A DNA stretch of 64,000 nt from an uncultured Lachnospiraceae bacterium (GTDB taxonomy: Bacteria; Bacillota; Clostridia; Lachnospirales; Lachnospiraceae), in the NCBI GenBank assembly GCA_910586355.1, contig CAJUHJ010000002.1:5597-69596 (forward strand), given 5' to 3'. This document shows, piece by piece, positions 1 to 10,290 of the stretch. A model generated the notes under the pieces. That model did no database searches. It was not told where the DNA came from and worked only from the letters and a program-made list of their open reading frames with translations. A program made the translations under genes and the position numbers. The first letter of the stretch is position 1. Each line of letters opens with the position of its first letter.

Positions 1-3000
1 TGACTTCATATTTCACATTGGCGATGATAATGGAATCACCTTTTTTAACCGTTGGTTTTGGCGGTGTAACTTTTTGCAGTTTTTTGTAAGCGTTGGTAAG
101 TTCAGTTATCTTGCTGTTAGCCTGCTGTTCCTTAGTATAGCTTTTCGAAGCAGTTGTTATCTGTTTTACTAAATTATAGACTGAATTGTAAGAAGCAGCC
201 GTATAATCTGCGCGTTTGTAGCTATTAAACTCATTTAATTTAGCTTGCAGTTTGCGCAAAGTAGCGTTTGTCAGTAATCCGGCAGTCGCAGTATTTAGTT
301 CTTTTAATTTAGCCTGTAATTGTGATTCTGACATAGTATTTATCGTACTGTTAATGGATGCTACCAGAGTTTTTATTGTATTATAGGCAGCCGGTGCATA
401 AGTAGTTGAAGAACAAGTTTTTAATTTGTTTTTTAATGCTGTGACTGTGGCTGTTTTTGGTTCATCTGGTACAAGGTTTTCCCGGCATTTCTCTAATTCA
501 GCCAGTTTTTCCTCAATTTCTTCTTCTGTTAATTCGTCAATCTGCGCTTCAATTTCTTTAATCAGCTTCTGCAAAGCGGCATATGACGCTGGTGTAAAGA
601 GTTTTTGATCGAGTTTTTTATACTCGTCTAATTTTGCCTGCAAATCTGCTTTATCAGGTTTTTCAGAGCCTTGTACTTTTTCTAAAGCATTATAAGCGTT
701 TTCTAAATCTTCCAGTGCAGTTTGGACGTCTTCTTCTGAGTAGGAATCCATCTCGGATTCAATTTCCTCTATCAGACCCATTAAGTTTTGATAGCTTTCC
801 TCCGTATAATCTTCCCTTTTCAGAGACTTATACTGTTTTATTTTATCTTTTAGCTCAGCAGTTGGGTCAAGAAACTCTAAATCGTTTCGCGCGTCGTTTA
901 ATTCTGTTAATTTTGTTTGAAGCTGAGATTCCGTATAAGTGTCAATATTTTGTTCAATTTCTTCAATCAGGTCTGCTAGCGCCTGATAGCTTTCCTCTGT
1001 ATAGAGGGATGGATCAAGCTGCTTATACTCTTCTAATTTTGCCAATAATTGATCTTTGGTATCAGAAGGAGGATTATCTGATTCTTCCAAATCAGCAAAT
1101 GCCTGTTCTAATTCTGAATATTTCGTATTCAGTTCAGTTTCAGAAAGAGTATTTAGTTTGCTTTCTATTTCTTTTATTAAATCCTGCAGATTTTTGAAAC
1201 TTGCTTCAGTATAGTTGTCTGGATCAAGTTTTTTGTATTCATTTATTTTTGCAGTCAACTTTGTTTTAGTAGCTGCTGTTGGCTCGTCTGGTACAAGCGC
1301 AGAGTGAGCGTTGGCTAAATCAGTCAGATTTTTCTTACGTTGTGCATCTGTCATGGAATCAATGTTTCCGTCGATGGCATCCAGCAGATCCTTCAACTCT
1401 TTGTAACTGTCAGGAGTGTAATGCCAGCTTTCGATTGTTTTATATTGTGTAACAGTTTCCTCTAAAGATGCACGTACTAAATTATTATAAGCAGCAGTTA
1501 AATCTGAAATTTTTTGCTGAAGCTGTGACTCAAACAAAGAATCAATACTGTTTTTAATTTGATTTATCTGGGTCATTAAGGCTTGATAACTGTTTGCGGC
1601 AATATAAAGGTCGCTGTCAAGTTCTTGATACTCGTCTAACTGGTTCAAAAGATTTTGTTTTGTTTCTTCAGTTGGAGCATCGGGGTTTGGTTCAAGGGCT
1701 TCAAAAGCTGAATTTAATTCCTCTATTTTTGCATTCAGCTGTGACTCCGAAAGATTATTTATTTGTTTTTCCGCTTTCCGGAGTAATGTCTGAAATTGTT
1801 TGAAACTATTTTCTGTATAGAAAATACTGTTCAGCGCTTTGTACTCAGCGATTTTGTCCTGGAGCTCTTTTATGGTATCAGCTTGTGGTTCGTCAGGTAC
1901 AAGAGCTGTAATTGCATCATCCAATTTTTTGCTTTCTTGTGCAATTTGTGTATCTGTCAGTGTATCAATTTTACGTTCAATTTCTTTGATTAAATCTTGA
2001 AGAGCTTTATAACTTTCTGGAGTATAATTTTTGCTTACATATTCTGATTTAATCTGTTTTATTTTTTCTTCTAAGGATTTCATTGCATCAGATTTTTTAA
2101 ATTGATTGAAAAGTGTTTCTAACACAGTTTCCATTTTGGTAATATCTGATTTTGTCATGGAATCAATAGTGTTTTCACATTGCTGCACTTTGGTTTGGAT
2201 TAAGGAATAACCGTTTTTCTTTAAATCACTTCTAGGAATTTGTTTGTATTCGTTTAATTTTGTTTGGAATGCCGTTTTTTCGGCTTCTGTAGGAATATCG
2301 GAACTTGTAGTTATTGTATAATATTGTGTATTTTGTCCGTCTTCAGAAACAGAAATAATATTTATCAAAGAATCACTTCTTTTCAGAATGGTGACAGCGG
2401 CATTATTTGGGTTTTCAAATGTAATGTCTGCAATCTCGATTGGAGTAGTAATATTTTCCGGCAGAGAATATATGTTTGTTGTATTATTAAACGTAATATT
2501 CTGTTCGTTAATTGTGATGCCTGATAAATTAGCCTCGGTATTTAAGTCATAGGTGTAAGTCGGCTGCATAATTTCTATTTCATTGACGGATATAAATTTT
2601 CCGGCGTCATGGCCGAAAGTGATACGGATGGCCTGCGGATTAATCAGTTTATTTAATTTGTAACTCTTGCCTTCTGTAATATCGCCAAGATCGATTCCTG
2701 TGATGGCAGTAGGTTCTGCATGTGGAATCTCGATCCATTCTGCCTTTAACATTTTATCATTTTCATCGTAGTTACTTGTAAGTGCATATTCAAATTTCAC
2801 AGAAGATGGTGCGCTGGCTCCATTCAACTTTCCGGTTTTAGCTGTATAAATATCGATTCGATCCGTTGTGGTAGCAGTTGCCCAGTCCATAGCAATTTGA
2901 AGATTGGTTTGGGCGGATCCACCTTTATGTCCCCAGTCGGACCATCGCGATGGACTCTCTCCACTGTCTTTTTTGGAACCATCTGTTACGGCTAGTAGAT

Positions 3001-6000
3001 TATCATCATAGGATTTGACGCCATTTGTTGTTTTAGATCCATTTTCGAATGCATTATCTGTTAAATGATCTCTTGTTGTGCCCACATTTTCATAGGTGAC
3101 GTCCGGTTCCGCAACACGTACGGATGCCTGTGTTTCATACTCTTTTCCGAATACGCTTACACTGCCATTAATTGTAACAATGCTATTCATTTCTGCGAAC
3201 GAATTTTCTGTAATATCTGCCAAATCCCATTCAACAGGATATTCAGCAAATGGGTCGCCGTCTATATCATAAGACATGCAGACGGTAGGAAGGGTAGGCA
3301 TTGTATTTGGCGCAGTACATAGAGAATGATTTTGTACGCCGATAATTTCATCATATACATGCAGAACAATAAAAATATTAATTGTCTGATTTTCATTTGT
3401 GATGGAACCATTTACAGTGTAGTTGCCTTTTGTATTTAATATGGAGGGATCATAATTTATCCAGTCAATATTCAAAGTTTTTTCTGTACCGTCAGTCAGC
3501 ATCGCTTTTACTGTTTCTGGAAGTTGTACATCGGAAGCATCAGAACCAGTGGGAAGGTAGCAGTGTCTTGCTAAGGTGTAGCTTTTAATAGAGGCTCCTA
3601 TGGAATCCCCAACAGGCTCCGTCTGTACTGTGACAGAAGCGGCTGTCAGTCCTTCAGAAGTAGCGTTAATCGTAAATTCACCGCTGTTTTTGGTTGAACG
3701 GACGATAACAAGCGCTTTTCCGGCGTAAGCATTTATCTTTGCTGTTTTACTGTCTGTCAAAACAGAACTCTGCTGGTATTTCTTTGTTGTTGCCTGATCT
3801 CCATTGTCTACGCCGACAATTTCTCCTTCTCCGGTTAAAGAAAAGTTGATTTCATTATCAGCTTTTGTCTTTAGGTTGCCGTTAGCGTCTGTAACATCGA
3901 TTGTGATGTAGGAAAGACTGCTTCCATCTGCGTCAATACTGTCTTTTTCAGCGTTAATTACCAATTTGTTTGCAGCGCCTGGCGTAGTAACGGAAGTTTT
4001 TCCTTCGCAGGTGTTTGTAATTTCGTTATTGTTCTCGTCATATGCTTTTGCAGAAATGGTTCCTGCTGTAAAAGCTACGTTAAAAACAGAGTATAAAGAT
4101 TGGTCTCCGTTTCCGGAAGACGTCGCACAGATAGTATTGTTATTGCTTTCTGTTGTATATTCGTAGCGGACATGTCCTGCTGGTGTCGTAGTGCCAGAAA
4201 GAGCTTTGCGGGTAGCAGTACCGATTTTTTGGTCGTTCAGATAAAGTTCTACTTTAGCGGCATTCGAGTAAATCCATACAGGAACTTTGCCGTCTACTTC
4301 CATTTTGTTGTCTGGATCCCATGCAGTTACCAGATGAAGGGTATTTGCATCGTGGTTCCATTGGCTGCGGTAGAGATAGTAATTATCTTTGGGGAAACCA
4401 GTTGTTTCTACAATACCAAAATAACTGCTGTTTGGTATCGCGCCGCGTCCGCCGTCGCCAGTACCTGTTCCGTTCCATGGGGTCGGTTCTCCAATGTAGT
4501 CAAAACCAGTCCAGACACATTCTCCGGCAATATAATCGTTGCTTAGTGTTGGATACATTGAGGCATGCGCTGTTTTCCCCCAGCCTACACAGGAAGTATC
4601 AAAAGAAGTCAGATGGTATTTTTGGTCTGCATTTCCACCGCTTGCCTGAGAGGTATAAATGCCGCGGCTGTTAATAGCGGATGCCGTCTCACTCCAAAGC
4701 ATGACTGGGTAGTGCTGATGCAGGCTGTTCATGGAACCGATATCGCCGTAATTATAGCCGACAACGCCGCCGTCTTGAAAGATGGAATCGTTTACGGCAG
4801 GCACGCCGCTGGTGCCATAGCTTCGGTTGTTCGAACCGGAAGTAGCTAAATGCTCAGTATCTACTTCTTTTACCCACCGCAGAAGTTTTGTAACAGTACC
4901 AGCCCAATCAAAATTACCGTTGGTTCCTTCCTGAACCTCATTACACAAAGACCACATAATGATAGAGGCGTCGTTTCTATCGCGTTTAATCATGGATTTT
5001 AAGGCGAATTCAGACCATGTCATAGCAGCGCTTCCGCCGATGATCTGATTATCTGCCGTAAGATTTTCTTCAAAATAAACAGAAAAATCGTTGGAATTTC
5101 CATTTTTTGGTATACCCCATCCGTCAAAGGCTTCTTCAATCACTAAAAGCCCAAGTTCATTACAAATGTCTACCAAAATTTCTGCTGCCGGGTTGTGGGT
5201 AACACGGATTGTGTTCACGCCCATGTTTTTCATAATCTCCATCTGACGGTAAATCGCGTCATAATATGCGGCCGAGCCAAGGGCGCCCTGGTCATGGTGC
5301 ATACACACGCCGTTGATTTTGACATTTTCGCCGTTTAACTGAAATCCGACATTGTCGACGAATTCATACCATTTGAATCCGAAATCTGTCTCATATGTAT
5401 CAATTACACTGCCATCCTGCAGTACCTCAGTACGAATTGTGTACATATTTGGCGTTTCAATAGACCAGAGTTTTGGATCAGTGATTTTCGTTTCGGCAGT
5501 TACGGTTTTTGTCTGGCCGGCGTTTACGGCTGCGGCTGTTTCAATCGCAGCCACAGATGTTGTACTGTCTTTTTCATAGATTGTGTTTTTGACAGTAACG
5601 TTTGCGGAAGCTGCACTGTCGTTTTTGATGTCGGCAGAAATGTTTATTGTGCCGTCGCTTCCGCTGGATTCTGCAAGTTTTGGCGTTTTCACATAGGTGC
5701 CGTTTATATCTACGTGAACCGGATTGGTTACTACAAGCGTGACGTCACGGTAGATACCGCTTCCGGAATACCAGCGGCTGCTGGGGAGCTGGTTTACAAC
5801 TTTTACAGCAATGACATTTTCTGTAATGCCGTCGCAGGACAGATATTCACTGATATCAAAGGCAAACGGAGTATACCCATAGTGGTGTTCTCCAACTTTT
5901 GTACCATTGACATAGACATAGGTGTCTTTGTAGGCGCCGTCAAAATTTAAAACAATGGATTTGTCAGAAAAACTATCCTGCAGAGTAAATTTTTTGCGGT

Positions 6001-6346
6001 ACCAGCCCGTTCCTCCGGGAAGGAAACCGCTTTCGGCTTCGCCTGTCGCGGTAAAGTCCTGAAAAATGCTGAAATCGTGCGGAAGATTTACATCATCCCA
6101 GGCAGCATCAATAAAATCTGTATTTTGGGCAGTCGTGGAATCGCCAAGATAAAATTTCCATTCTTCATTGAAATTAATTACGCGTTCCTCTTCGCTGATC
6201 TGAGTGGCAGAAATAGTTTCCGCATCAGTCCAGACGATAGCGGCGTCGTTTGCTTCCGCTGCCTGTACCGCTGCCGTGGGAAGCGTTGGAACACACAGTG
6301 AAGAGGATAAAACTGCCGCTAAAATTTTTTTGAAACGGTGTTTCAT
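1..6346 (-). CDS. Giant secreted GH2 beta-galactosidase with FIVAR repeats (3' end outside window)
   Basis: The gene starts at 6346 behind a GGAGG site and stays open to the window edge, giving at least 2115 codons. Residues 1-29 form a signal peptide. A GH2 sugar-binding domain (about 55-230), a GH2 immunoglobulin-like domain and a TIM barrel follow. Glu470 in SLCNEV fits the acid/base and Glu553 in LWSETAS the nucleophile; both motifs and their spacing resemble pneumococcal BgaA. Next come a DUF4982-like segment (about 650-720), invasin/Big-type Ig domains (about 785-1075), a discoidin-like region (about 1100-1260), and 11 FIVAR-like helical repeats of about 65-70 residues (about 1350-2093). 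A new domain begins at the edge. It probably removes terminal beta-galactose from glycans at the cell surface. The cell-wall anchor, if any, is outside the window. Exact sugar specificity is not visible. Confidence 0.93.
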   Translation of the reverse strand, partial: MKHRFKKILAAVLSSSLCVPTLPTAAVQAAEANDAAIVWTDAETISATQISEEERVINFNEEWKFYLGDSTTAQNTDFIDAAWDDVNLPHDFSIFQDFTATGEAESGFLPGGTGWYRKKFTLQDSFSDKSIVLNFDGAYKDTYVYVNGTKVGEHHYGYTPFAFDISEYLSCDGITENVIAVKVVNQLPSSRWYSGSGIYRDVTLVVTNPVHVDINGTYVKTPKLAESSGSDGTINISADIKNDSAASANVTVKNTIYEKDSTTSVAAIETAAAVNAGQTKTVTAETKITDPKLWSIETPNMYTIRTEVLQDGSVIDTYETDFGFKWYEFVDNVGFQLNGENVKINGVCMHHDQGALGSAAYYDAIYRQMEIMKNMGVNTIRVTHNPAAEILVDICNELGLLVIEEAFDGWGIPKNGNSNDFSVYFEENLTADNQIIGGSAAMTWSEFALKSMIKRDRNDASIIMWSLCNEVQEGTNGNFDWAGTVTKLLRWVKEVDTEHLATSGSNNRSYGTSGVPAVNDSIFQDGGVVGYNYGDIGSMNSLHQHYPVMLWSETASAINSRGIYTSQASGGNADQKYHLTSFDTSCVGWGKTAHASMYPTLSNDYIAGECVWTGFDYIGEPTPWNGTGTGDGGRGAIPNSSYFGIVETTGFPKDNYYLYRSQWNHDANTLHLVTAWDPDNKMEVDGKVPVWIYSNAAKVELYLNDQKIGTATRKALSGTTTPAGHVRYEYTTESNNNTICATSSGNGDQSLYSVFNVAFTAGTISAKAYDENNNEITNTCEGKTSVTTPGAANKLVINAEKDSIDADGSSLSYITIDVTDANGNLKTKADNEINFSLTGEGEIVGVDNGDQATTKKYQQSSVLTDSKTAKINAYAGKALVIVRSTKNSGEFTINATSEGLTAASVTVQTEPVGDSIGASIKSYTLARHCYLPTGSDASDVQLPETVKAMLTDGTEKTLNIDWINYDPSILNTKGNYTVNGSITNENQTINIFIVLHVYDEIIGVQNHSLCTAPNTMPTLPTVCMSYDIDGDPFAEYPVEWDLADITENSFAEMNSIVTINGSVSVFGKEYETQASVRVAEPDVTYENVGTTRDHLTDNAFENGSKTTNGVKSYDDNLLAVTDGSKKDSGESPSRWSDWGHKGGSAQTNLQIAMDWATATTTDRIDIYTAKTGKLNGASAPSSVKFEYALTSNYDENDKMLKAEWIEIPHAEPTAITGIDLGDITEGKSYKLNKLINPQAIRITFGHDAGKFISVNEIEIMQPTYTYDLNTEANLSGITINEQNITFNNTTNIYSLPENITTPIEIADITFENPNNAAVTILKRSDSLINIISVSEDGQNTQYYTITTSSDIPTEAEKTAFQTKLNEYKQIPRSDLKKNGYSLIQTKVQQCENTIDSMTKSDITKMETVLETLFNQFKKSDAMKSLEEKIKQIKSEYVSKNYTPESYKALQDLIKEIERKIDTLTDTQIAQESKKLDDAITALVPDEPQADTIKELQDKIAEYKALNSIFYTENSFKQFQTLLRKAEKQINNLSESQLNAKIEELNSAFEALEPNPDAPTEETKQNLLNQLDEYQELDSDLYIAANSYQALMTQINQIKNSIDSLFESQLQQKISDLTAAYNNLVRASLEETVTQYKTIESWHYTPDSYKELKDLLDAIDGNIDSMTDAQRKKNLTDLANAHSALVPDEPTAATKTKLTAKINEYKKLDPDNYTEASFKNLQDLIKEIESKLNTLSETELNTKYSELEQAFADLEESDNPPSDTKDQLLAKLEEYKQLDPSLYTEESYQALADLIEEIEQNIDTYTESQLQTKLTELNDARNDLEFLDPTAELKDKIKQYKSLKREDYTEESYQNLMGLIEEIESEMDSYSEEDVQTALEDLENAYNALEKVQGSEKPDKADLQAKLDEYKKLDQKLFTPASYAALQKLIKEIEAQIDELTEEEIEEKLAELEKCRENLVPDEPKTATVTALKNKLKTCSSTTYAPAAYNTIKTLVASINSTINTMSESQLQAKLKELNTATAGLLTNATLRKLQAKLNEFNSYKRADYTAASYNSVYNLVKQITTASKSYTKEQQANSKITELTNAYKKLQKVTPPKPTVKKGDSIIIANVKYEV

Positions 6347-6500
6347 ACTAAATTCCTCCTTTTTATTGATAATGACAAATATTATAGAAAAATTTTAACA
6401 TAATTACGTCAAAATATCTATAAAAATATTTTTGTAATTTGTTAATTTTTATGTTAAATGACGGATAAAATGTATTTTAAAAATCTGTTTCGAATACCAC

Positions 6501-6529
6501 TTGTATTTCTTTTCAAAATTCGTTAGAAT
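6501..6529 (+). promoter_or_regulatory. Sigma-A-like promoter for the comEA-led cluster
   Basis: TTGTAT at 6501-6506 and TAGAAT at 6524-6529 are separated by exactly 17 bases, about 55 bases before the comEA start codon. The 6347-6584 interval also has to hold the divergent promoter of the beta-galactosidase gene, for which I see no clear match. Confidence 0.55.
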
Positions 6530-6584
6530 ATCAGTACTGGCATTGAGGGACTCTGGAATCAGATAGAATGAAGGAGTCATGCGA

Positions 6585-7172
6585 ATGAAAAATAAAATAT
6601 TGTATGGTATTTGTTTGTCTGTGTTGTGTTTTGCCGGATGTAAAGGAACGTCGTCCTATTTTGAGCAGGCGGCCCAGACGACGGAGGAGTCGGCAGTTTT
6701 TATGGAAACCGAAACAGAGGAAGGAGAAGACGCTGCAGCGGATGAGTGTTTTGTCTATGTCTGCGGCGCTGTGAATGTTCCGGGAGTATACAAACTTCCT
6801 TCTGGCAGCCGTATCTATGAGGCCGTTCTTTTGGCGGGAGGACTGCGGGAAGACGCTTGTGAAGATAGTTTAAACCAGGCGCAGGAAATTACAGACGGAC
6901 AAATGATAAAAATAGTTACCGAAGAAGAAGCGTCCCAGGGAGGGGAAGAGTCTGGCTCAGAGGAATTTGATTCGGACGGCAGAATAAACTTAAATACTGC
7001 AAAGGCAGAGGATTTGATGACGCTGCCTGGAATTGGAGCGTCTAAAGCACAGAGCATTTTATCTTACAGAGATGAAAAAGGCGGCTTTTCTTCGATAGAG
7101 GAAATTATGGAAATCACGGGAATCAAAGAAGGAGTTTTTTCCAAAATAAAAGATTACATAATTGTTAATTGA
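6585..7172 (+). CDS. comEA: ComEA-family DNA-binding lipoprotein (SLBB + helix-hairpin-helix)
   Basis: ComEA binds incoming double-stranded DNA outside the membrane during transformation. The N-terminus carries a lipobox-like LCFAGC, suggesting lipid anchoring rather than the usual single membrane helix. An SLBB domain (YVCGAVNVPGVYKL) lies at about residues 55-105 and a helix-hairpin-helix domain (INLNTA...LPGIG) at about 130-195. An ATG at 6579 exists, but AAGGAG at 6571-6576 is only 2 bases from it and 8 from the ATG at 6585, so I chose 6585. The response regulator starts 9 bases after the stop, so they are probably cotranscribed. comEC follows only after three more genes. Related HhH proteins of this size also occur in non-competent Clostridia, so a transport role is inferred. 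Confidence 0.85.
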   Translation: MKNKILYGICLSVLCFAGCKGTSSYFEQAAQTTEESAVFMETETEEGEDAAADECFVYVCGAVNVPGVYKLPSGSRIYEAVLLAGGLREDACEDSLNQAQEITDGQMIKIVTEEEASQGGEESGSEEFDSDGRINLNTAKAEDLMTLPGIGASKAQSILSYRDEKGGFSSIEEIMEITGIKEGVFSKIKDYIIVN

Positions 7173-7181
7173 GGTGAAAGA

Positions 7182-7871
7182 ATGGCAAGGAAGGTTCTTG
7201 TAGTAGATGATGAAAAGTTAATTGTAAAAGGAATCCGCTTTAGTTTGGAACAAGACGGCATGGAAGTGGAGTGTGCGTATGATGGTGTAGAAGCCCTGCA
7301 GATGGCAGAAGAAAAGGAGTACGATTTAATCCTTTTGGATATTATGCTGCCAAAGATGGATGGGTTTACCGTATGTCAGCATATCCGGGAGTTTTCCAAT
7401 GTGCCGATTGTTATGCTGACTGCCAAAGGCGACGATATGGATAAAATATTGGGCTTAGAGTACGGAGCAGACGATTATATTACGAAACCGTTTAATATCC
7501 TTGAAGTCAAGGCGCGAATTAAGGCGATTATGCGCCGGACGGCATCCGGGCAGTCGAAAGCGGAGAAATCTTCTATGATTGAAAGCGGAGATTTGAAAAT
7601 GGACTGTGAGAGCAGGCGGCTTTTTGTCAAAGAAAAAGAAATCAACCTGACTGCCAAAGAATTTGATTTGTTGGAACTTTTAGTTACCAATCCCAACAAG
7701 GTTTACAGCAGGGAGCGTCTTTTGAATCTGGTCTGGGGATATGAATATCCTGGAGACGTCAGAACAGTAGACGTGCATGTCAGAAGGATGCGCGAGAAAA
7801 TCGAGAGCAATCCAAGTGAACCAAAATATCTGCATACGAAATGGGGTGTGGGTTATTACTATCAAAATTAG
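7182..7871 (+). CDS. OmpR/PhoB-family response regulator
   Basis: A receiver domain fills residues 1-120, with the acidic pocket in VVDDEK and the phospho-acceptor Asp in LLDIMLPKMDG. The invariant Lys is in YITKPF. A winged-helix DNA-binding domain covers about 130-229 (ELLVTNPNKVYSRERLL...RTVDVHVRRMREKIE). The 229-residue length is standard. It lies between comEA and its cognate kinase, which starts 35 bases downstream. The sequence has a WalR/PhoP-like flavour, but the presence of a separate GerMN lipoprotein suggests a distinct regulon. The target genes are not visible. Confidence 0.92.
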   Translation: MARKVLVVDDEKLIVKGIRFSLEQDGMEVECAYDGVEALQMAEEKEYDLILLDIMLPKMDGFTVCQHIREFSNVPIVMLTAKGDDMDKILGLEYGADDYITKPFNILEVKARIKAIMRRTASGQSKAEKSSMIESGDLKMDCESRRLFVKEKEINLTAKEFDLLELLVTNPNKVYSRERLLNLVWGYEYPGDVRTVDVHVRRMREKIESNPSEPKYLHTKWGVGYYYQN

Positions 7872-7906
7872 CAGATGAATTGTGTTTTCGCGGATAAGGT
7901 GTAAAA

Positions 7907-9337
7907 ATGTCAAAGAAAAAAATAGGAGTTTTTTTTAAAAGTCTTAAAATTCGGTTTATTCTTTTGTTTCTTTTAATCGGAATTCTGCCAACCGTCGTAC
8001 TTCGGATTGGAATGCTTAGTTCTTATGGGAAAAAGGCGGTTTCAAACCGGAGTATAGACGTCTTGAGCCAGGCAAAGATATTGACGAACCAGATTGTTTC
8101 TAACAATTATCTGGAAGATGCAGGATCAGAAATTGTCAATTCTCAGTTAGAACAGCTTTCCAATATTTACGATGGCCGGATTATGGTGATTGATGATAGT
8201 TTCCATATTATAAAAGATACGTATGGTTTAGACAACGGCAAAATGATTGTATCTGAAGAAGTGATGAGAAGTTTTCGAGGGGAGGAAATTTCAAAACACG
8301 ATACAGAAAACGGTTATATTGAAATGAGCCTTCCTCTTACGAAACTGGAAAATAAAGAGATTATCGGCGTGCTGTTAGTTAGCGTATCAACGGACAGTAT
8401 TGTATTAAATGAAGAATATTTAAAGCAGAGCACATGGGTCATAGAGTTGATTTGCACCATGACTGTAATTTTTTTTGCAGTATTTTTGTCTATCCTTTTA
8501 ACAAAGCCGTTCCGTAAAATGGAAAATGAGATTGTGGAAATACAAAATGGCTTTAAAAATGAATTGAAAATTCTAAATTACGCAGAGACGGAGGCAATTT
8601 CAGCAAGATTTAACCAATTATTTGGCAGAATGAAAGTGATAGATGAGTCCAGAGAGGAATTTGTATCGAATGTCTCCCATGAACTGAAAACTCCGCTGAC
8701 TTCTATGAAGGTATTGGCAGATTCTTTGAATGGGCAAGAAGACGTCCCGGTAGAGTTGTACAAAGAGTTTATGAATGACATTGGAAATGAAATTGACAGG
8801 GAGACAAAAATTATAAATGATCTGCTGTCTTTGGTGAAAATGAACCGTTCGGCTGTGGATTTGAATATCTCAAGCGTTAATATTAATGAACTTTTGGGGC
8901 TGATTTTAAAACGCCTGCGTCCAATTGCAGAAAAGCAGCATGTAGAACTTGTTTTGGAAAGTTTTCGGCCGGTCAGTGCGGAAGTGGACGAGGTCAAATT
9001 GACGCTTGCATTTACAAACCTTGTGGAAAACGGAATTAAATATAATAAGCCGGACGGCTGGGTGCATGTTACGCTGAATGCAGATCATCAGTATTTTTAT
9101 GTGAAGGTGGAAGACAGCGGAATTGGAATCCCGGAGGATGCCTTAGAGCATATCTATGAGAGATTTTACAGGGTGGATAAGTCACATTCCAGAGAAATCG
9201 GCGGTACGGGTCTTGGACTTGCGATTGCGAGAAGTTCCATTCTTATGCATCGTGGCGCGATAAAGGTATTTAGTATCGAAGGAGAGGGGACTGTCTTTAA
9301 TGTCCGTATTCCTTTGAATTATATTATTGCGTCATAG
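7907..9337 (+). CDS. Membrane sensor histidine kinase
   Basis: Residues about 12-35 form a first membrane helix. An extracytoplasmic sensor of about 140 residues follows, then a second helix (about 178-200) and a HAMP-like linker. The HisKA domain has the phospho-acceptor His in VSNVSHELKTPLTS. The HATPase_c domain carries the N box (NLVENGIKYN), the G1 box (DSGIGI) and the G2 box (GGTGLGLAI). It is the partner of the response regulator upstream. A GerMN lipoprotein gene begins just after its stop, so the three form a unit. The extracellular domain resembles the Cache/PAS-like sensors of such kinases; the signal is unknown. Confidence 0.92.
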   Translation: MSKKKIGVFFKSLKIRFILLFLLIGILPTVVLRIGMLSSYGKKAVSNRSIDVLSQAKILTNQIVSNNYLEDAGSEIVNSQLEQLSNIYDGRIMVIDDSFHIIKDTYGLDNGKMIVSEEVMRSFRGEEISKHDTENGYIEMSLPLTKLENKEIIGVLLVSVSTDSIVLNEEYLKQSTWVIELICTMTVIFFAVFLSILLTKPFRKMENEIVEIQNGFKNELKILNYAETEAISARFNQLFGRMKVIDESREEFVSNVSHELKTPLTSMKVLADSLNGQEDVPVELYKEFMNDIGNEIDRETKIINDLLSLVKMNRSAVDLNISSVNINELLGLILKRLRPIAEKQHVELVLESFRPVSAEVDEVKLTLAFTNLVENGIKYNKPDGWVHVTLNADHQYFYVKVEDSGIGIPEDALEHIYERFYRVDKSHSREIGGTGLGLAIARSSILMHRGAIKVFSIEGEGTVFNVRIPLNYIIAS

Positions 9338-9348
9338 GAGGAATGATT

Positions 9349-10269
9349 ATGAAAAAAATGCAGGTGATACTGATTTTTCTTCTGGCAGTTTTACTGATTC
9401 AGACGGCGGGATGTATCCGAAAGTCAGAAGAGGACAGCGATTACAGTATTTTTTATTTGAATAAAGAGTGTACAAAAATTGTCGCCAAACCATATGAATT
9501 GGAATCAAATCCGAAAGATACAAAAGCGGTGATTGCAGAATTGTTACAGCAGCTTAAAACGGATTCTGATGATGTGGAGTTTAAAAGGGCGATTGCAGAA
9601 AATGTTACTTTATTAAGTTATCATTTGGAAGAATCGCATTTAACGTTAAATTTTAACAGTGAGTATACTAATCTCGACAAAATTGAAGAAGCATTGACGA
9701 GGGTTGCCATTGTCCGGACGATGATACAGACGGATGGAGTGGAATGTTTGTCTTTTTGTGTAGAAGACGTTCCTTTGACGGATAATAAGGGAAATCCCAT
9801 TGGCGTTATGACAAATGATAGTTTTGTTGAAAATCCGGGAGAGCAGATTAATTCCATTGAGACGGCAGATTTGGTCTTATATTTTGCCAATAAAAAAGGG
9901 GACGGCCTTGTCTCTGAAACGAGAGAGGTACATTACAGCAGCAATATTTCGATGGAAAAACTGGTGATGGAACATTTGCTGGAGGGACCGGAAGAAAAGG
10001 AGGCGCAGTCAGCGCTTCCGGAAGGCACAAAGCTGATGAATGTTTCGGTTGCAGAAGGCGTGTGTTATGTCAGCCTGGATGACAATTTTATGAAACAAAA
10101 TTACAATATAGAAGAAGCGGTTGTGATCTATTCGATTGTAAATTCGCTTTCGGAAATTTCAACAATTAATAAAGTCCAGATATCCGTGAATGGTGATACC
10201 AGCGGCGTTTATCGGGCAGAATTCCCATTTGATACGCTGTATGAAAGGAATCTGGATTATGTAAATTAA
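9349..10269 (+). CDS. GerMN-domain lipoprotein
   Basis: The protein begins with a lipoprotein signal ending QTAGC and should be tethered outside the membrane. Two GerMN-like segments follow, roughly residues 40-145 and 155-300; the second has the typical GTKLMNVSVAEGVCYVSLDD strand pattern. GerMN domains occur in spore germination protein GerM and in actinobacterial LpqB. An ATG at 9343 sits only 1 base from AGGAGG (9336-9341), whereas 9349 is 7 bases away, so 9349 is preferred. It directly follows the histidine kinase, an arrangement like mtrA-mtrB-lpqB, in which the lipoprotein modulates the kinase. That role is inferred here by analogy only. Confidence 0.85.
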   Translation: MKKMQVILIFLLAVLLIQTAGCIRKSEEDSDYSIFYLNKECTKIVAKPYELESNPKDTKAVIAELLQQLKTDSDDVEFKRAIAENVTLLSYHLEESHLTLNFNSEYTNLDKIEEALTRVAIVRTMIQTDGVECLSFCVEDVPLTDNKGNPIGVMTNDSFVENPGEQINSIETADLVLYFANKKGDGLVSETREVHYSSNISMEKLVMEHLLEGPEEKEAQSALPEGTKLMNVSVAEGVCYVSLDDNFMKQNYNIEEAVVIYSIVNSLSEISTINKVQISVNGDTSGVYRAEFPFDTLYERNLDYVN

Positions 10270-10290
10270 ATAAAATCAGGAGGGAACAGG

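Noticed and set aside
634..1197. Plus-strand open frame of 187 codons in the first kilobase
   Set aside because: It is antisense to the FIVAR repeats of the beta-galactosidase gene, whose minus-strand frame is unbroken and clearly coding.
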